A stretch of DNA of 64,000 nt from an uncultured Bacteroides sp. GTDB taxonomy: Bacteria; Bacteroidota; Bacteroidia; Bacteroidales; Bacteroidaceae. Made by a program: the position numbers and the translations under genes. The notes under the pieces are model-generated. The model saw nothing but the letters and a program-made list of their open reading frames with translations. It was not told the DNA's origin and ran no database searches. The DNA lies in assembly GCF_963678425.1 (NCBI RefSeq), contig NZ_OY782857.1, forward strand, positions 345,001 to 409,000, read 5' to 3'. Of this stretch, positions 9,611-17,705 are shown in pieces (the stretch's first letter is position 1; every line of letters starts with the position of its first letter).

Positions 9611-12262
9611 ATGAAAAAATTATCGACTTTATTGTGTGCCATCGTATGCGTATTCGCATGGGCGCAGACAGTTATTAATTCGGGGGCTTCTGCCAAAACC
9701 GTAAAGGACAAGACTGCAAGGGCTGCGACAAGTCAGTCGGCTAATTATCCAACAGTCTGGGTTTTGGGCGAACTGGGAATTCCACAAGAGGACGGTACGG
9801 AAAACCAAATAGGGTATCGCCCTGACCTAGGTATTAAAATGGCTACTACTGACGGCAATATCTATACCGCTACGGTACATTTCTTCAACATTGCAGGAGA
9901 TCCGATACATAACTTCGGGTTCTGCACAGCGGAAACACTTGCAGACAATCCCGGAGGATGGGATGTTATCAATGATTATCGTATCGGGGCGTCTGAGCCT
10001 GAAACTGCGGTATATTTTGACCAGCCGCTGAAAATCGGGGAACAAGGTGCGTCTAAGGAAAATTTCTTCAAGATAGCAACAGGCACTTATCTGCTTACCC
10101 TCAACCTAGCTAATAAGACTCTTACCACCCATCCGACGACAGACTACAGCCACTTGTTCATCATGGGCAACGGAGTCAAGGGACAGGAAAACGCAGCAAA
10201 TGCAGGTACCGAATTTATAACAGCAGACGGAAAGAATTTCAAAAAACAGATAACTTTTGAAGCAACCTCAGGCAACAACGCAACATTCACTTTCTCTACA
10301 AAATTGGGAGCCAATGCCGATGACTGGGATGCCATTGCAGCCAACCGCTTCGGAGCCATTACAGACAATACAGCCGTTGAACTCAATAAAGAAATCGCAT
10401 TTGGAGGACTGGGAAATTCAAAGGACAACAGATTCACAATTCCTGCAGGGACTTATGAAATGATCGTCAATACGGAAACCATGACCATGAAAGTCACAGC
10501 TCAGGAGTTCCCTCCACTTTATGTTATGGGAAGAATAGCCGGACAGGTCTGGGCTGCCAACCAGGGCACGGCCATGGAGACTAAAGACGGCAATATATAT
10601 ACGCTGCAGGCCTTGTTCCAAAAGGCAGAAGACAAAGAGGAAGCCACATTTGGATTCACCACAAAACTTGCAGGGTCGTTTGACTGGAACCAAGTTGCAG
10701 ATTACCGTATAGGATATACTGATTCTTATGGTGATGTAGGTTATCCAGTCCTTTACGGTAAAAAGATGAAACTGGGACAACAGGGACCGGCTTCCAGGGA
10801 AAATTTCTTTGCTGTTCAGGATGGGGAATACAAAATCACAGTCAATCTAGCCGAAAGGACCTGTGTTGTAGAGCCGATAGGCAAAACTTACGACAAGCTT
10901 TACATCATGGGTAACACTGCTTCCGTTGATGCATCGGGAAACAAGACATATCAAGTCTGGGCTGCTGACCAAGGTACTGAAATGTATACCCATGATTTTA
11001 AGAACTATGTGGGACAAGTCACATTTGAAGATGACCATAACAGTCCCAATGTGGGATTCGGATTCACGACAAAATTAGGCGCAGACTTTACAAAATGGGA
11101 CGACATCGCCAATAACCGTTTCGGCGCACAGAATGCCAACACGAATGTGAACCTTGGCAATGCCATGCAGTGCGGTGACTTCCTCACCTCAAAGGAAAAC
11201 CAATTTATCATTCCAACAGGAACCTATGACGTATCCATGGATCTTTCCACCCGTACTCTTCTCGTTTTAAAAACGCCTTACACCCCACTTTATATCTTAG
11301 GACGTGTGGCCTATGATAAAGACGGGGCGTGGTATCGCCAGTCATGGTCATCCAAACAGGGATTCCAGCTGGAGACACAAGACGGAGTGACATATACTGG
11401 GAAAGTAGCCGTTGAGGATGATCTCGGAAGTGCTTATGCAACAATTGGATTCTCCACAAAAATTTCATTCAATGAAGGTGAGTGGGATGCTATCGCCGGA
11501 AACCGTTTCGCGGCAATGACAAATGGAGGGGAATATCTTCCGTTCAACACGGATACCCAATGTGGGGATTACCTCACTTCCAAAGAAAACTTATTCCAAG
11601 TACGCCGGGGAGAATACAGCTTTACCGTCAACCTGGCAAAACGAACGGTCAAAATTGAGCCTACTTCAGACCCTGTAATCTATATAATCGGCATGACAAA
11701 AGGTAAGGATTTCGCAGCCAATGACGGATTAGCCATCCATACGAATGACGGAAAAACCTATTCCGGTGAAGTGACATTCGAAGGGCAAGACGCACAATTC
11801 GTATTGAGCGACAAACTTTCAACTACCCCAGACGGATGGACAGACATTGAAAAATATACTTTCGGACCTGAACAGGACCAGACATCTATCACCGAGAAAG
11901 TACCTTCAACATTCGGGCCCTATGCCAATGCATGGGTTGTTTCTCCTAAGACTTATAAGGTAGTCATTGACCTTCCCAATAATACGATACTGCTGAATGC
12001 CCCCGATGCCCCAACCAGTATCAACACCAACAAGAATGATAAGGGAATCAGCGTATATCCGACACTTACAAGTGGATATATAACGGTTGAGAGCAAAACA
12101 CCAATCTACAATATAGAAATGTACAGCACAACCGGAGAATCTGTTTACCACAAAAGCAACGAAAATGGGAACCAAGTCACGGTTAACCTGAGCAATCAGC
12201 CAGCAGGCATATATTTCCTGAAGGTAAACTCCGATAATGTCGTTAAAATCGTTAAAAAATAA
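9611..12262 (+). CDS. Secreted protein with six SusE/F-like repeat modules and a T9SS type A sorting tail
   Basis: An 883-aa exported protein. After a signal peptide (MKKLSTLLCAIVCVFAWAQ) come six homologous beta-rich modules of about 110-130 aa starting near residues 46, 179, 300, 427, 557 and 687. Each opens with a strand such as LFIMG, LYVMG, LYIMG, LYILG or IYIIG and closes with a GTY/GEY strand plus a hydrophobic hairpin. Recurring elements are FGFTTKLGA, W-D-I-A-x-x-R-F and S-K-E-N-x-F. The layout resembles tandem carbohydrate-binding modules of SusE/SusF (inference). The C-terminus (about 814-883, VYPT, IYNIEMYSTTGE, AGIYFLKV, KIVKK) matches the Por/T9SS type A sorting domain. It lies downstream of the rhamnosidase on the same strand and probably holds glycan at the surface. 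A perfect-stem terminator follows. Confidence 0.82.
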   Translation: MKKLSTLLCAIVCVFAWAQTVINSGASAKTVKDKTARAATSQSANYPTVWVLGELGIPQEDGTENQIGYRPDLGIKMATTDGNIYTATVHFFNIAGDPIHNFGFCTAETLADNPGGWDVINDYRIGASEPETAVYFDQPLKIGEQGASKENFFKIATGTYLLTLNLANKTLTTHPTTDYSHLFIMGNGVKGQENAANAGTEFITADGKNFKKQITFEATSGNNATFTFSTKLGANADDWDAIAANRFGAITDNTAVELNKEIAFGGLGNSKDNRFTIPAGTYEMIVNTETMTMKVTAQEFPPLYVMGRIAGQVWAANQGTAMETKDGNIYTLQALFQKAEDKEEATFGFTTKLAGSFDWNQVADYRIGYTDSYGDVGYPVLYGKKMKLGQQGPASRENFFAVQDGEYKITVNLAERTCVVEPIGKTYDKLYIMGNTASVDASGNKTYQVWAADQGTEMYTHDFKNYVGQVTFEDDHNSPNVGFGFTTKLGADFTKWDDIANNRFGAQNANTNVNLGNAMQCGDFLTSKENQFIIPTGTYDVSMDLSTRTLLVLKTPYTPLYILGRVAYDKDGAWYRQSWSSKQGFQLETQDGVTYTGKVAVEDDLGSAYATIGFSTKISFNEGEWDAIAGNRFAAMTNGGEYLPFNTDTQCGDYLTSKENLFQVRRGEYSFTVNLAKRTVKIEPTSDPVIYIIGMTKGKDFAANDGLAIHTNDGKTYSGEVTFEGQDAQFVLSDKLSTTPDGWTDIEKYTFGPEQDQTSITEKVPSTFGPYANAWVVSPKTYKVVIDLPNNTILLNAPDAPTSINTNKNDKGISVYPTLTSGYITVESKTPIYNIEMYSTTGESVYHKSNENGNQVTVNLSNQPAGIYFLKVNSDNVVKIVKK

Positions 12263-12310
12263 TCTGCACGCTACGGATTTATGAATCCGCATAACAGAAA
12301 AGAATACATG

Positions 12311-12354
12311 AGGAGTCACAATGCAAAAAAATAGCATTGTGACTCTCTTTTCTT
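12311..12354 (+). terminator. Rho-independent terminator after the modular secreted protein
   Basis: A perfect 12-bp stem, GAGTCACAATGC (12313-12324) with GCATTGTGACTC (12334-12345), has a 9-base A-rich loop and a following TCTTTTCTTT tract. It lies 50 bases after the stop at 12262. Confidence 0.9.
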
Positions 12355-12439
12355 TACACACTTCCCTAAGTACATGACAAAAATCAAATAGGGTTAAAAT
12401 GCTCTTTTTGCATCAATTAAGTACGCCAAGGAATCCCCA

Positions 12440-12557
12440 TACTTTTGCAGGTGAGCCGTTTTTCGGTTTAACTTTTGGTTTAACTCTCAGTTTAACTCAG
12501 ACAGTATTTCCTTGAAAATATAAAAAAGAAGTAGTTAAGAAGAATATGGCAGAAATA
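12440..12557 (+). promoter_or_regulatory. Promoter-like box and three 12-bp-spaced GTTTAAC repeats; possible relic leader
   Basis: TACTTTTG at 12440-12447 fits the TAnnTTTG -7 box. It is followed by three copies of (G/A)GTTTAAC at 12465, 12477 and 12489, spaced exactly 12 bases. Beyond them an ATG at 12546 opens only 16 codons that run into the next terminator, so no gene is transcribed from here. The arrangement, beside tRNA genes, looks like the leader of a lost integrase gene. That origin is inference. Confidence 0.4.
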
Positions 12558-12594
12558 AAAAAGCTCCGTAAATTATTCATTTACGAAGCTTTTT
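12558..12594 (-). terminator. Terminator of the tRNA-Gly/tRNA-Leu transcript (bidirectional)
   Basis: A 16-bp stem with one mismatch, 12558-12573 pairing with 12579-12594, has a 5-base loop and A/T tracts on both sides, so it can act on either strand. It sits 13 bases beyond the 3' end of tRNA-Leu. Confidence 0.85.
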
Positions 12595-12607
12595 AGGATG
12601 CACCTTG

Positions 12608-12691
12608 TACCCGAAGTGGGACTTGAACCCACACAGCTGCAATAGCCAAAGGATTTTAAGTCCTTCGTGTCTACCATTCCACCATCCGGGC
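12608..12691 (-). tRNA. tRNA-Leu (anticodon TAA)
   Basis: An 84-nt cloverleaf on the minus strand. The acceptor GCCCGGA pairs with TTCGGGT, the anticodon stem AAGGA/TCCTT surrounds the loop CTTAAAA, there is a long class II variable arm, and the T-arm loop is GGTTCAAGTCC. CCA is not encoded. It lies 15 bases after tRNA-Gly in one transcript. Confidence 0.95.
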
Positions 12692-12706
12692 ATCCTTGAT
12701 AGAGAG

Positions 12707-12779
12707 AGCGAAAGACGGGACTCGGACCCGCGACCCTAACCTTGGCAAGGTTATGCTCTACCAACTGAGCTACTTTCGC
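12707..12779 (-). tRNA. tRNA-Gly (anticodon GCC)
   Basis: A 73-nt cloverleaf on the minus strand. The acceptor is GCGAAAG/CTTTCGC, the D-arm contains AGCTCAGTTGGTAGAGC, and the anticodon stem TAACC/GGTTA holds the loop TTGCCAA. CCA is not encoded. It is the first gene of a two-tRNA unit with tRNA-Leu. Confidence 0.96.
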
Positions 12780-12792
12780 GTTTTAACGGGTG

Positions 12793-12824
12793 CAAAGATA
12801 AGATGATTTAGTATATCTACCAAA
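12793..12824 (-). promoter_or_regulatory. Promoter of the tRNA-Gly/tRNA-Leu operon
   Basis: TATCTTTG at 12800-12793 (minus strand) is a perfect TAnnTTTG -7 box, with TTTG at 12824-12821 and a 20-base spacer, matching the Bacteroides -33/-7 promoter. Transcription would start just before tRNA-Gly. Confidence 0.8.
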
Positions 12825-12851
12825 TAATTCCCCACTTTTTTGCTCTATAAT

Positions 12852-13295
12852 TTAATTACTGACGTAAAGTTTATCTTCATTTACTACAGTAATATAGTAA
12901 TGCTTTAAATATTCTGTCCCTACTCCATTAGGAGCCCCATAATTATTTAAATCATATACGGTCTTACATTTAGGACAAACAGCTTTCCCCAAACCATCAG
13001 CTGTAAGCGCAACCACAACATTACTGCTAGCCTCAACCGGGCATGCAGCATCATAGGCACAATAACCGCTATAATAAGAGTTACCTATTATAAGTCCACC
13101 AAACCCAAGTTTTACATTATGCTCATTTAGAGTTTTTGACACAAACTGACCTTGATTCCTTATGGACTGAAAATTAGCCTGTAATAAGTCAACTTGGTAA
13201 GTAAACTTTGTTACATCAGGAATACTTGAGTGGAAACTGTCTCCGCAGGAAACAGCCCCTAACAACAATACAAGAAAAAGGAGCGCCTTTCGCAT
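12852..13295 (-). CDS. Lipoprotein with Rieske-like cysteine pattern
   Basis: A 147-aa predicted lipoprotein: MRKALLFLVLLLGAVSC is a type II signal with lipobox AVSC. The mature part has two cysteine-bearing segments, CAYDAACP and CPKCKTVYDL, spaced as the two ligand loops of a Rieske [2Fe-2S] domain. The canonical CxH and CxxH histidines are absent, so cluster binding is doubtful and a structural or zinc role is possible. The product is unnamed. It lies 8 bases downstream of the aldo-keto reductase on the same strand, so it is probably co-transcribed. Confidence 0.75.
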   Translation of the reverse strand: MRKALLFLVLLLGAVSCGDSFHSSIPDVTKFTYQVDLLQANFQSIRNQGQFVSKTLNEHNVKLGFGGLIIGNSYYSGYCAYDAACPVEASSNVVVALTADGLGKAVCPKCKTVYDLNNYGAPNGVGTEYLKHYYITVVNEDKLYVSN

Positions 13296-13303
13296 GATAT
13301 AAA

Positions 13304-14311
13304 TTAATAAGCTTTTACCGGTTCAATAAGAGAACTAATCCTACTTATTTCATCATCGGTAAAACCAAGATTCTCTACTGTTTTAAGATTATCGGCCAAC
13401 TGTTTTACAGAGCTTGCACCCACAATCACCGATGTTACTCGTTCATCTTTAAGTACCCAGGCTAACGCCATCTGAGCAAGCGTCTGATTTCTTTCAGCTG
13501 CAATTTCATTTAACTTCCTTGCTATTTCAATTTTGTCATCTGTAACCTGATCCATTTTAAGGAAACCAGTAGACTTAGCTGCACGGGAATTTTCCGGTAT
13601 ACCATGCAAATATTTGTTAGTCAGTAATCCTTGTGCCAGTGGAGAGAATGCAATAAAGCCAACTCCAAATTCATCAGCAAGAGAGAGTGTGCCATTTTCC
13701 ACTTCACGGTCAAACATACTGTACCGTGACTGGTTTATTAAACAAGGAACTCCATTATCTTTCAACATCTGATAAGCAATTCTTGCTTTTTCAGGAGGAT
13801 ATTTTGAGATTCCAGCATACAATGCCTTACCTTGTTTTACGATATCAATGAGAGCTTGGATTGTTTCTTCAACCGGAGTGATGCCATCATAACGGTGAGA
13901 GTAGAAAATATCGAAGTATTCGAGTCCGGTTCTTTTCAGACTCTGATCAATACTTGCCATTATATTTTTGCGGGAGCTTCTATCTCCATAAGGACCTGCC
14001 CACATTTCGTGACCGGCTTTAGAAGAGATAATCATTTCATCGCGATATCCCTGAAAGTTATTCTTTAATATTTTACCGAAATTGGTTTCGGCAGAGCCTG
14101 GGGTTGGGCCATAGTTATTGGCCAGGTCAAAATGAGTAACGCCGCTATCAAAGGCATATTTCACCATATCGGTTGCAACATCGAAATTATCTACATCACC
14201 AAAATTATGCCATAACCCCAATGAAATGCGGGGAAGTAACAAACCGCTGTTTCCGCAATATTTATATTGCATCTTTCCGAAATAGCGATCCTCTGCAGGT
14301 TCGTATCCCAT
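13304..14311 (-). CDS. Aldo/keto reductase (YghZ/MgrA-like, L-glyceraldehyde 3-phosphate reductase type)
   Basis: A 335-aa cytoplasmic NADPH-dependent reductase with a TIM-barrel fold. The catalytic tetrad is visible: Asp and Tyr in HFDLANNYGP, Lys in SSKAGHEMW and His in FYSHRYDG. The C-terminal TSVIVGASSVKQL is the NADP(H) phosphate-binding region of the family. The sequence YGPTPGSAE and the segment HEMWAGPYGDRSSRKN are characteristic of the YghZ/MgrA subgroup, which reduces L-glyceraldehyde 3-phosphate and methylglyoxal-like carbonyls. It lies between argH and the Rieske-like lipoprotein gene, both on the minus strand. The physiological substrate cannot be told from sequence. Confidence 0.9.
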   Translation of the reverse strand: MGYEPAEDRYFGKMQYKYCGNSGLLLPRISLGLWHNFGDVDNFDVATDMVKYAFDSGVTHFDLANNYGPTPGSAETNFGKILKNNFQGYRDEMIISSKAGHEMWAGPYGDRSSRKNIMASIDQSLKRTGLEYFDIFYSHRYDGITPVEETIQALIDIVKQGKALYAGISKYPPEKARIAYQMLKDNGVPCLINQSRYSMFDREVENGTLSLADEFGVGFIAFSPLAQGLLTNKYLHGIPENSRAAKSTGFLKMDQVTDDKIEIARKLNEIAAERNQTLAQMALAWVLKDERVTSVIVGASSVKQLADNLKTVENLGFTDDEISRISSLIEPVKAY

Positions 14312-14337
14312 AATAATATGTATTTAAGATTAAATAA

Positions 14338-15678
14338 TTATCTTCCCAGAAGCTCTTTTTCAGCTTGAGCCATTTTTCGGAAGTTAAAGCCATCAACGAC
14401 ACTCTGCATTAATAAAGAGATCTCTTCATTACAAAGATTGCCGATACTTCCTTCGTGCGTATGATTTACAGTTTTCTCATGAGTAAATTTACCGGCTTCT
14501 ATATCGAGACCTACTTTTTTATAAGCGTCGCGGAAAGGCATTCCTTCTGCCGCAAGGCGGTTTACCTCTTCAACACTAAAGATAAGCAAATATTTATCGT
14601 CATCGAGTATATGTTCGTTGACCTTTATTTCGTTCATGATGTAAGTTGTCATCTGCAGACAATCTTTGAGTTCCTGGAAAGCAGGAATAAAGATCTCTTT
14701 AATAATCTGCAAATCTCTGAAATAACCAGAAGGCAGATTATTGGCAATCATCATAATTTGTTGAGGTAATGATTGAATCTTATTGCATTTGGCACGAGTG
14801 AGCTCAAATACATCTGGATTCTTTTTGTGTGGCATAATACTTGAGCCGGTAGTGCAATCATCAGGAAGCTTCACAAAATTAAAGTTCTGACTATTGAACA
14901 TACAAGCATCAAAAGCCAGTTTTGAAATGGTTCCGGCAATACTTGCCAAAGCAAAAGCAACATTACGTTCCATCTTGCCACGTCCCATCTGAGCATAGAC
15001 AACATTGTAGTTCATTGAATCGAAACCCAGAAGATTGGTTGTCATGGTACGATTCAAAGGAAATGAAGAACCATAACCGGCTGCAGAACCTAACGGATTA
15101 CGATTGCACATTTTAAAAGCCGCCTGCAAAAACATCATATCATCGATCAGACTCTCGGCATAGGCACCAAACCATAACCCAAAAGAAGAAGGCATGGCAA
15201 TCTGAAGATGTGTATAGCCCGGCATCAGAATATTTTTATATTTCTCGCTCTGAGCTATTAAAACCTGAAACAGTTGTTCAACCATTTCAGCAATTTCTTG
15301 TATCTGAGTACGGGTAAAGAGTTTTAAATCCAAAAGTACCTGATCATTTCTTGACCGGCCACTATGGATTTTCTTTCCTACATCTCCCAGCTTACGAGTC
15401 AGCATCAACTCCACTTGAGAATGAACATCCTCTACGCCTTCTTCGATAACAAATGTACCTTTTTCAGCTGTAGAATAGATGTTTTTCAATTCCTCAAGAA
15501 GAAGATGAAGTTCATCTGAAGTGAGCAGACCAATGGTTTCGAGCATGGTGATATGAGCCATCGAGCCAATAACATCATGTTTTGCCAAATAAATATCCAT
15601 CTCGCGATCACGACCTACCGTAAATTTTTCAATGTCTTTATTTACCTGTACACTCTTTTCCCAAAGTTTCTGCGCCAT
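14338..15678 (-). CDS. argH: Argininosuccinate lyase
   Basis: Last step of arginine biosynthesis: cleaves argininosuccinate to arginine and fumarate in the cytoplasm. The 446-aa length is normal. The fumarase/aspartase superfamily signature GSSIMPHKKNPD with the catalytic serine loop is present, as are the substrate-binding motifs SGRSRNDQV and PGYTHLQIAMP. It is on the minus strand after pyrE and the SRPBCC gene, with short gaps (16 bases to the SRPBCC gene), so it probably belongs to the pyrE transcript. That mixes pyrimidine and arginine biosynthesis, which share carbamoyl phosphate. Confidence 0.97.
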   Translation of the reverse strand: MAQKLWEKSVQVNKDIEKFTVGRDREMDIYLAKHDVIGSMAHITMLETIGLLTSDELHLLLEELKNIYSTAEKGTFVIEEGVEDVHSQVELMLTRKLGDVGKKIHSGRSRNDQVLLDLKLFTRTQIQEIAEMVEQLFQVLIAQSEKYKNILMPGYTHLQIAMPSSFGLWFGAYAESLIDDMMFLQAAFKMCNRNPLGSAAGYGSSFPLNRTMTTNLLGFDSMNYNVVYAQMGRGKMERNVAFALASIAGTISKLAFDACMFNSQNFNFVKLPDDCTTGSSIMPHKKNPDVFELTRAKCNKIQSLPQQIMMIANNLPSGYFRDLQIIKEIFIPAFQELKDCLQMTTYIMNEIKVNEHILDDDKYLLIFSVEEVNRLAAEGMPFRDAYKKVGLDIEAGKFTHEKTVNHTHEGSIGNLCNEEISLLMQSVVDGFNFRKMAQAEKELLGR

Positions 15679-15694
15679 AATTTTTAGTTTTTCT

Positions 15695-16105
15695 TTAATA
15701 AGGGATTGTAGAGAGCATTTCTGCCATTCTCTCTAATCCATCTTTAAGTGGCTTTTGAATCATTCCTTTAATAAAAGGATTGACGTCGGCCTTAATTGTA
15801 AGTCTCATCTTGCACTCTTCCTCAGCAGAAGATACTATTTGTATCCAAAGATTAAAAGGAAGAGGAGAGTTTGTTGTTTCGAACTTAATGCATTTCTCAG
15901 GCTCACGTTCGCAGATGCGAAGAGTTACCTGCCCTACGGGTGATACACTAAAACTTAAAGTGTCGGAATCAAAACTGATGTCTTGAATCTTGTCGGACGG
16001 CAATTTGTCCTTAATCCCTTCCAGATTACTTAGATCAGAAAGTTTATTGTATACACGTCCCTGAGCATAAGGAATAACCTTTATACTGCTTTCAAATTGA
16101 GTCAT
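15695..16105 (-). CDS. SRPBCC (START-like) family protein
   Basis: A 136-aa small cytoplasmic protein with no signal peptide. The pattern of a leading amphipathic stretch, a long antiparallel sheet (FSVSPVGQVTLRI, CKMRLTIKADVNP) and a final helix (MIQKPLKDGLERMAEML) fits the SRPBCC helix-grip fold that binds hydrophobic ligands. The ligand is unknown. It lies between pyrE (14-base gap) and argH (16-base gap) on the same strand, so it is co-transcribed. No catalytic role is visible. Confidence 0.8.
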   Translation of the reverse strand: MTQFESSIKVIPYAQGRVYNKLSDLSNLEGIKDKLPSDKIQDISFDSDTLSFSVSPVGQVTLRICEREPEKCIKFETTNSPLPFNLWIQIVSSAEEECKMRLTIKADVNPFIKGMIQKPLKDGLERMAEMLSTIPY

Positions 16106-16119
16106 ACTATTTAAATTCT

Positions 16120-16758
16120 TTATTTACCTGCTTCCCAGTGAGCCGGATCTTTTCTCCAGGATTGTAATGTAGGAATATCTTCTTCATCGATATATTCTGT
16201 GCGAAGAGCTACTTCAAGCACTGCTTCATAATTGGTTAAAGTAACCAATTCTACATTAGCTTCTTTGAATGATTTTACAGCAACATCGAATCCGTAAGTA
16301 AATGCGGCGATCATTCCGATTACCTGACATCCGTCACGACGAATAGCTTCCACTGCTTTCAGACTGCTTCCACCTGTTGAAATCAAATCTTCTATTACAA
16401 CAACTTTCATTCCAGGGCGAAGTTCTCCTTCAATAAGGTTCTCCAAACCATGGTCTTTTGGTGTTGAGCGTACATAAACAAACGGGAGGTTTAATTCTTC
16501 CGCTACCAAAGCTCCTTGAGGGATGGCACCTGTTGCCACACCTGCAATTGCATCTACCTGGCCAAATCTTTCTAATATCAAACGACAGATCTCAATCTTC
16601 ACAAAATTACGTAATGAAGGGTAAGATAGAGTCTTACGGTTATCGCAATAGAAAGGAGATTTCCAACCGGAAGCCCAGGTAAATGGATTCGCCGGCTGAA
16701 GCTTGATGGCCTTAATCTTTAATAATTTCTCTGCAAATAATCTCTCTAAAGTTTTCAT
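16120..16758 (-). CDS. pyrE: Orotate phosphoribosyltransferase
   Basis: Converts orotate and PRPP to orotidine 5'-monophosphate in pyrimidine synthesis. The 212-aa protein has the PRPP-binding loop VVVIEDLISTGGS and the type I phosphoribosyltransferase core (DAIAGVATGAIPQGALVA, then YVRSTPKDHG, the flexible catalytic loop). It starts the minus-strand unit pyrE, SRPBCC, argH. A TACCTTTG -7 box lies 28 bases before the start, and farther upstream are four 22-bp-spaced TGTACA palindromes that could be regulatory. Confidence 0.96.
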   Translation of the reverse strand: MKTLERLFAEKLLKIKAIKLQPANPFTWASGWKSPFYCDNRKTLSYPSLRNFVKIEICRLILERFGQVDAIAGVATGAIPQGALVAEELNLPFVYVRSTPKDHGLENLIEGELRPGMKVVVIEDLISTGGSSLKAVEAIRRDGCQVIGMIAAFTYGFDVAVKSFKEANVELVTLTNYEAVLEVALRTEYIDEEDIPTLQSWRKDPAHWEAGK

Positions 16759-16785
16759 AAAATTAATTAACTATATAAATTGAGA

Positions 16786-16793
16786 CAAAGGTA
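16786..16793 (-). promoter_or_regulatory. -7 promoter box of the pyrE operon
   Basis: TACCTTTG on the minus strand is a perfect TAnnTTTG, 28 bases before the pyrE start codon. No clean -33 TTTG is seen at the usual distance. Confidence 0.65.
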
Positions 16794-16907
16794 CTTAAAC
16801 TCCTTGAATATAAAATAAGCTAAACTGATATTTTTTCATTTATTAATGTTCTAGTTTCAATTTATTCAGGGAGAAACAAAAAAGCTACTCCTATACTTTT
16901 TTATCCC

Positions 16908-16982
16908 TTGTACAAAAGATTGTTTTCTTTTGTACAAAACAATTTATTCTTCTGTACAAAAGATTGCATTGTTTTGTACAAG
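16908..16982. repeat. Four TGTACA palindromes at exact 22-bp spacing
   Basis: TGTACA occurs at 16909, 16931, 16953 and 16975, an exact 22-bp period. The flanks are A/T tracts, so copies 1 and 2 form the inverted repeat TTGTACAAAAGA / TCTTTTGTACAA, and copies 3 and 4 form TGTACAAAA / TTTTGTACA. The block lies about 30 bases beyond the comF stop and about 150 bases before pyrE. It could be an operator array or a pair of RNA hairpins. Confidence 0.85.
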
Positions 16983-17012
16983 AATGCAAGAAAGTTATTA
17001 GAATAAATAAAA

Positions 17013-17705
17013 TCAGGCGACGGCAAGTGTGATAATGCTTACCTTTACGTTAGAAGTTTCTACGAGAACAGTGGCACAGGAAATAAGGGTTGCTCCTGTA
17101 GTGAGAACGTCATCTACCAGCAGAATATGCTTTCCTTGCAGACTTTCCGGGCAAGTAACCTGAAATACATCCTTCACGTTTTCCCATCTTTCAAACACAC
17201 TTTTACGGGTTTGGGTACTATTTGGCACCACCCTTTTCAATACATTCAGATCCATTGGAATACCTGTGCCGTGAGAAAGCCCCAATGCAATCCATTCACT
17301 TTGGTTATACCCACGGGCTTTCTTTTTCTTTGAGTGAAGAGGAACGGGCATGATAAGATCAATATTCTGAAGAAAATCTGAAGTGAGAAGTTCTTTCGCC
17401 ATATATCGCCCCATTACTTCGCCTATTTCTTTGTAACCATTATATTTTAATTGATGCAAAATACGGCTGTAATCACTTCCTTTTGTATAAAAGAAGTATG
17501 ACGTAGCTCTTTCTATTTCCACTTTTCCCCAGAAGCGTTGCTCTACTTCGTTATGGGGCTGAAGATGATAGTTAGTTCTCGGCATTCGGGAGTTACACAT
17601 CGTACAGATTGATTCCTCTCCTTTCACCAAGCTGCCATTACATACCGCACAGGATCTGGGAAACAACAAATTCAGGAATGCATCAGTCCAGCGAATCATA
17701 CTCAT
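17013..17705 (-). CDS. comF: ComF family protein (phosphoribosyltransferase fold)
   Basis: A 230-aa cytoplasmic protein related to the ComF competence factor. The N-terminus has a four-cysteine zinc-ribbon pattern (CAVC and CTMC). The C-terminal half is a type I phosphoribosyltransferase with PVPLHSKKKKARGYNQS and the PRPP motif HILLVDDVLTTGAT. ComF proteins act in DNA uptake or replication-linked processes, but the reaction is not established. The start overlaps the end of recX by 23 bases, and prmC-recX-comF read as one minus-strand operon. Confidence 0.9.
   Translation of the reverse strand: MSMIRWTDAFLNLLFPRSCAVCNGSLVKGEESICTMCNSRMPRTNYHLQPHNEVEQRFWGKVEIERATSYFFYTKGSDYSRILHQLKYNGYKEIGEVMGRYMAKELLTSDFLQNIDLIMPVPLHSKKKKARGYNQSEWIALGLSHGTGIPMDLNVLKRVVPNSTQTRKSVFERWENVKDVFQVTCPESLQGKHILLVDDVLTTGATLISCATVLVETSNVKVSIITLAVA

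Noticed and set aside
12573..12764. A 63-codon minus-strand frame across the tRNA region
   Set aside because: It lies over both tRNA genes and their terminator; its codons are tRNA sequence, not coding.
16908..16982. Regular 22-bp repeats as a CRISPR array
   Set aside because: Units are 22 bp with a palindromic 6-mer core and no unique 30-base spacers; no cas genes are nearby.
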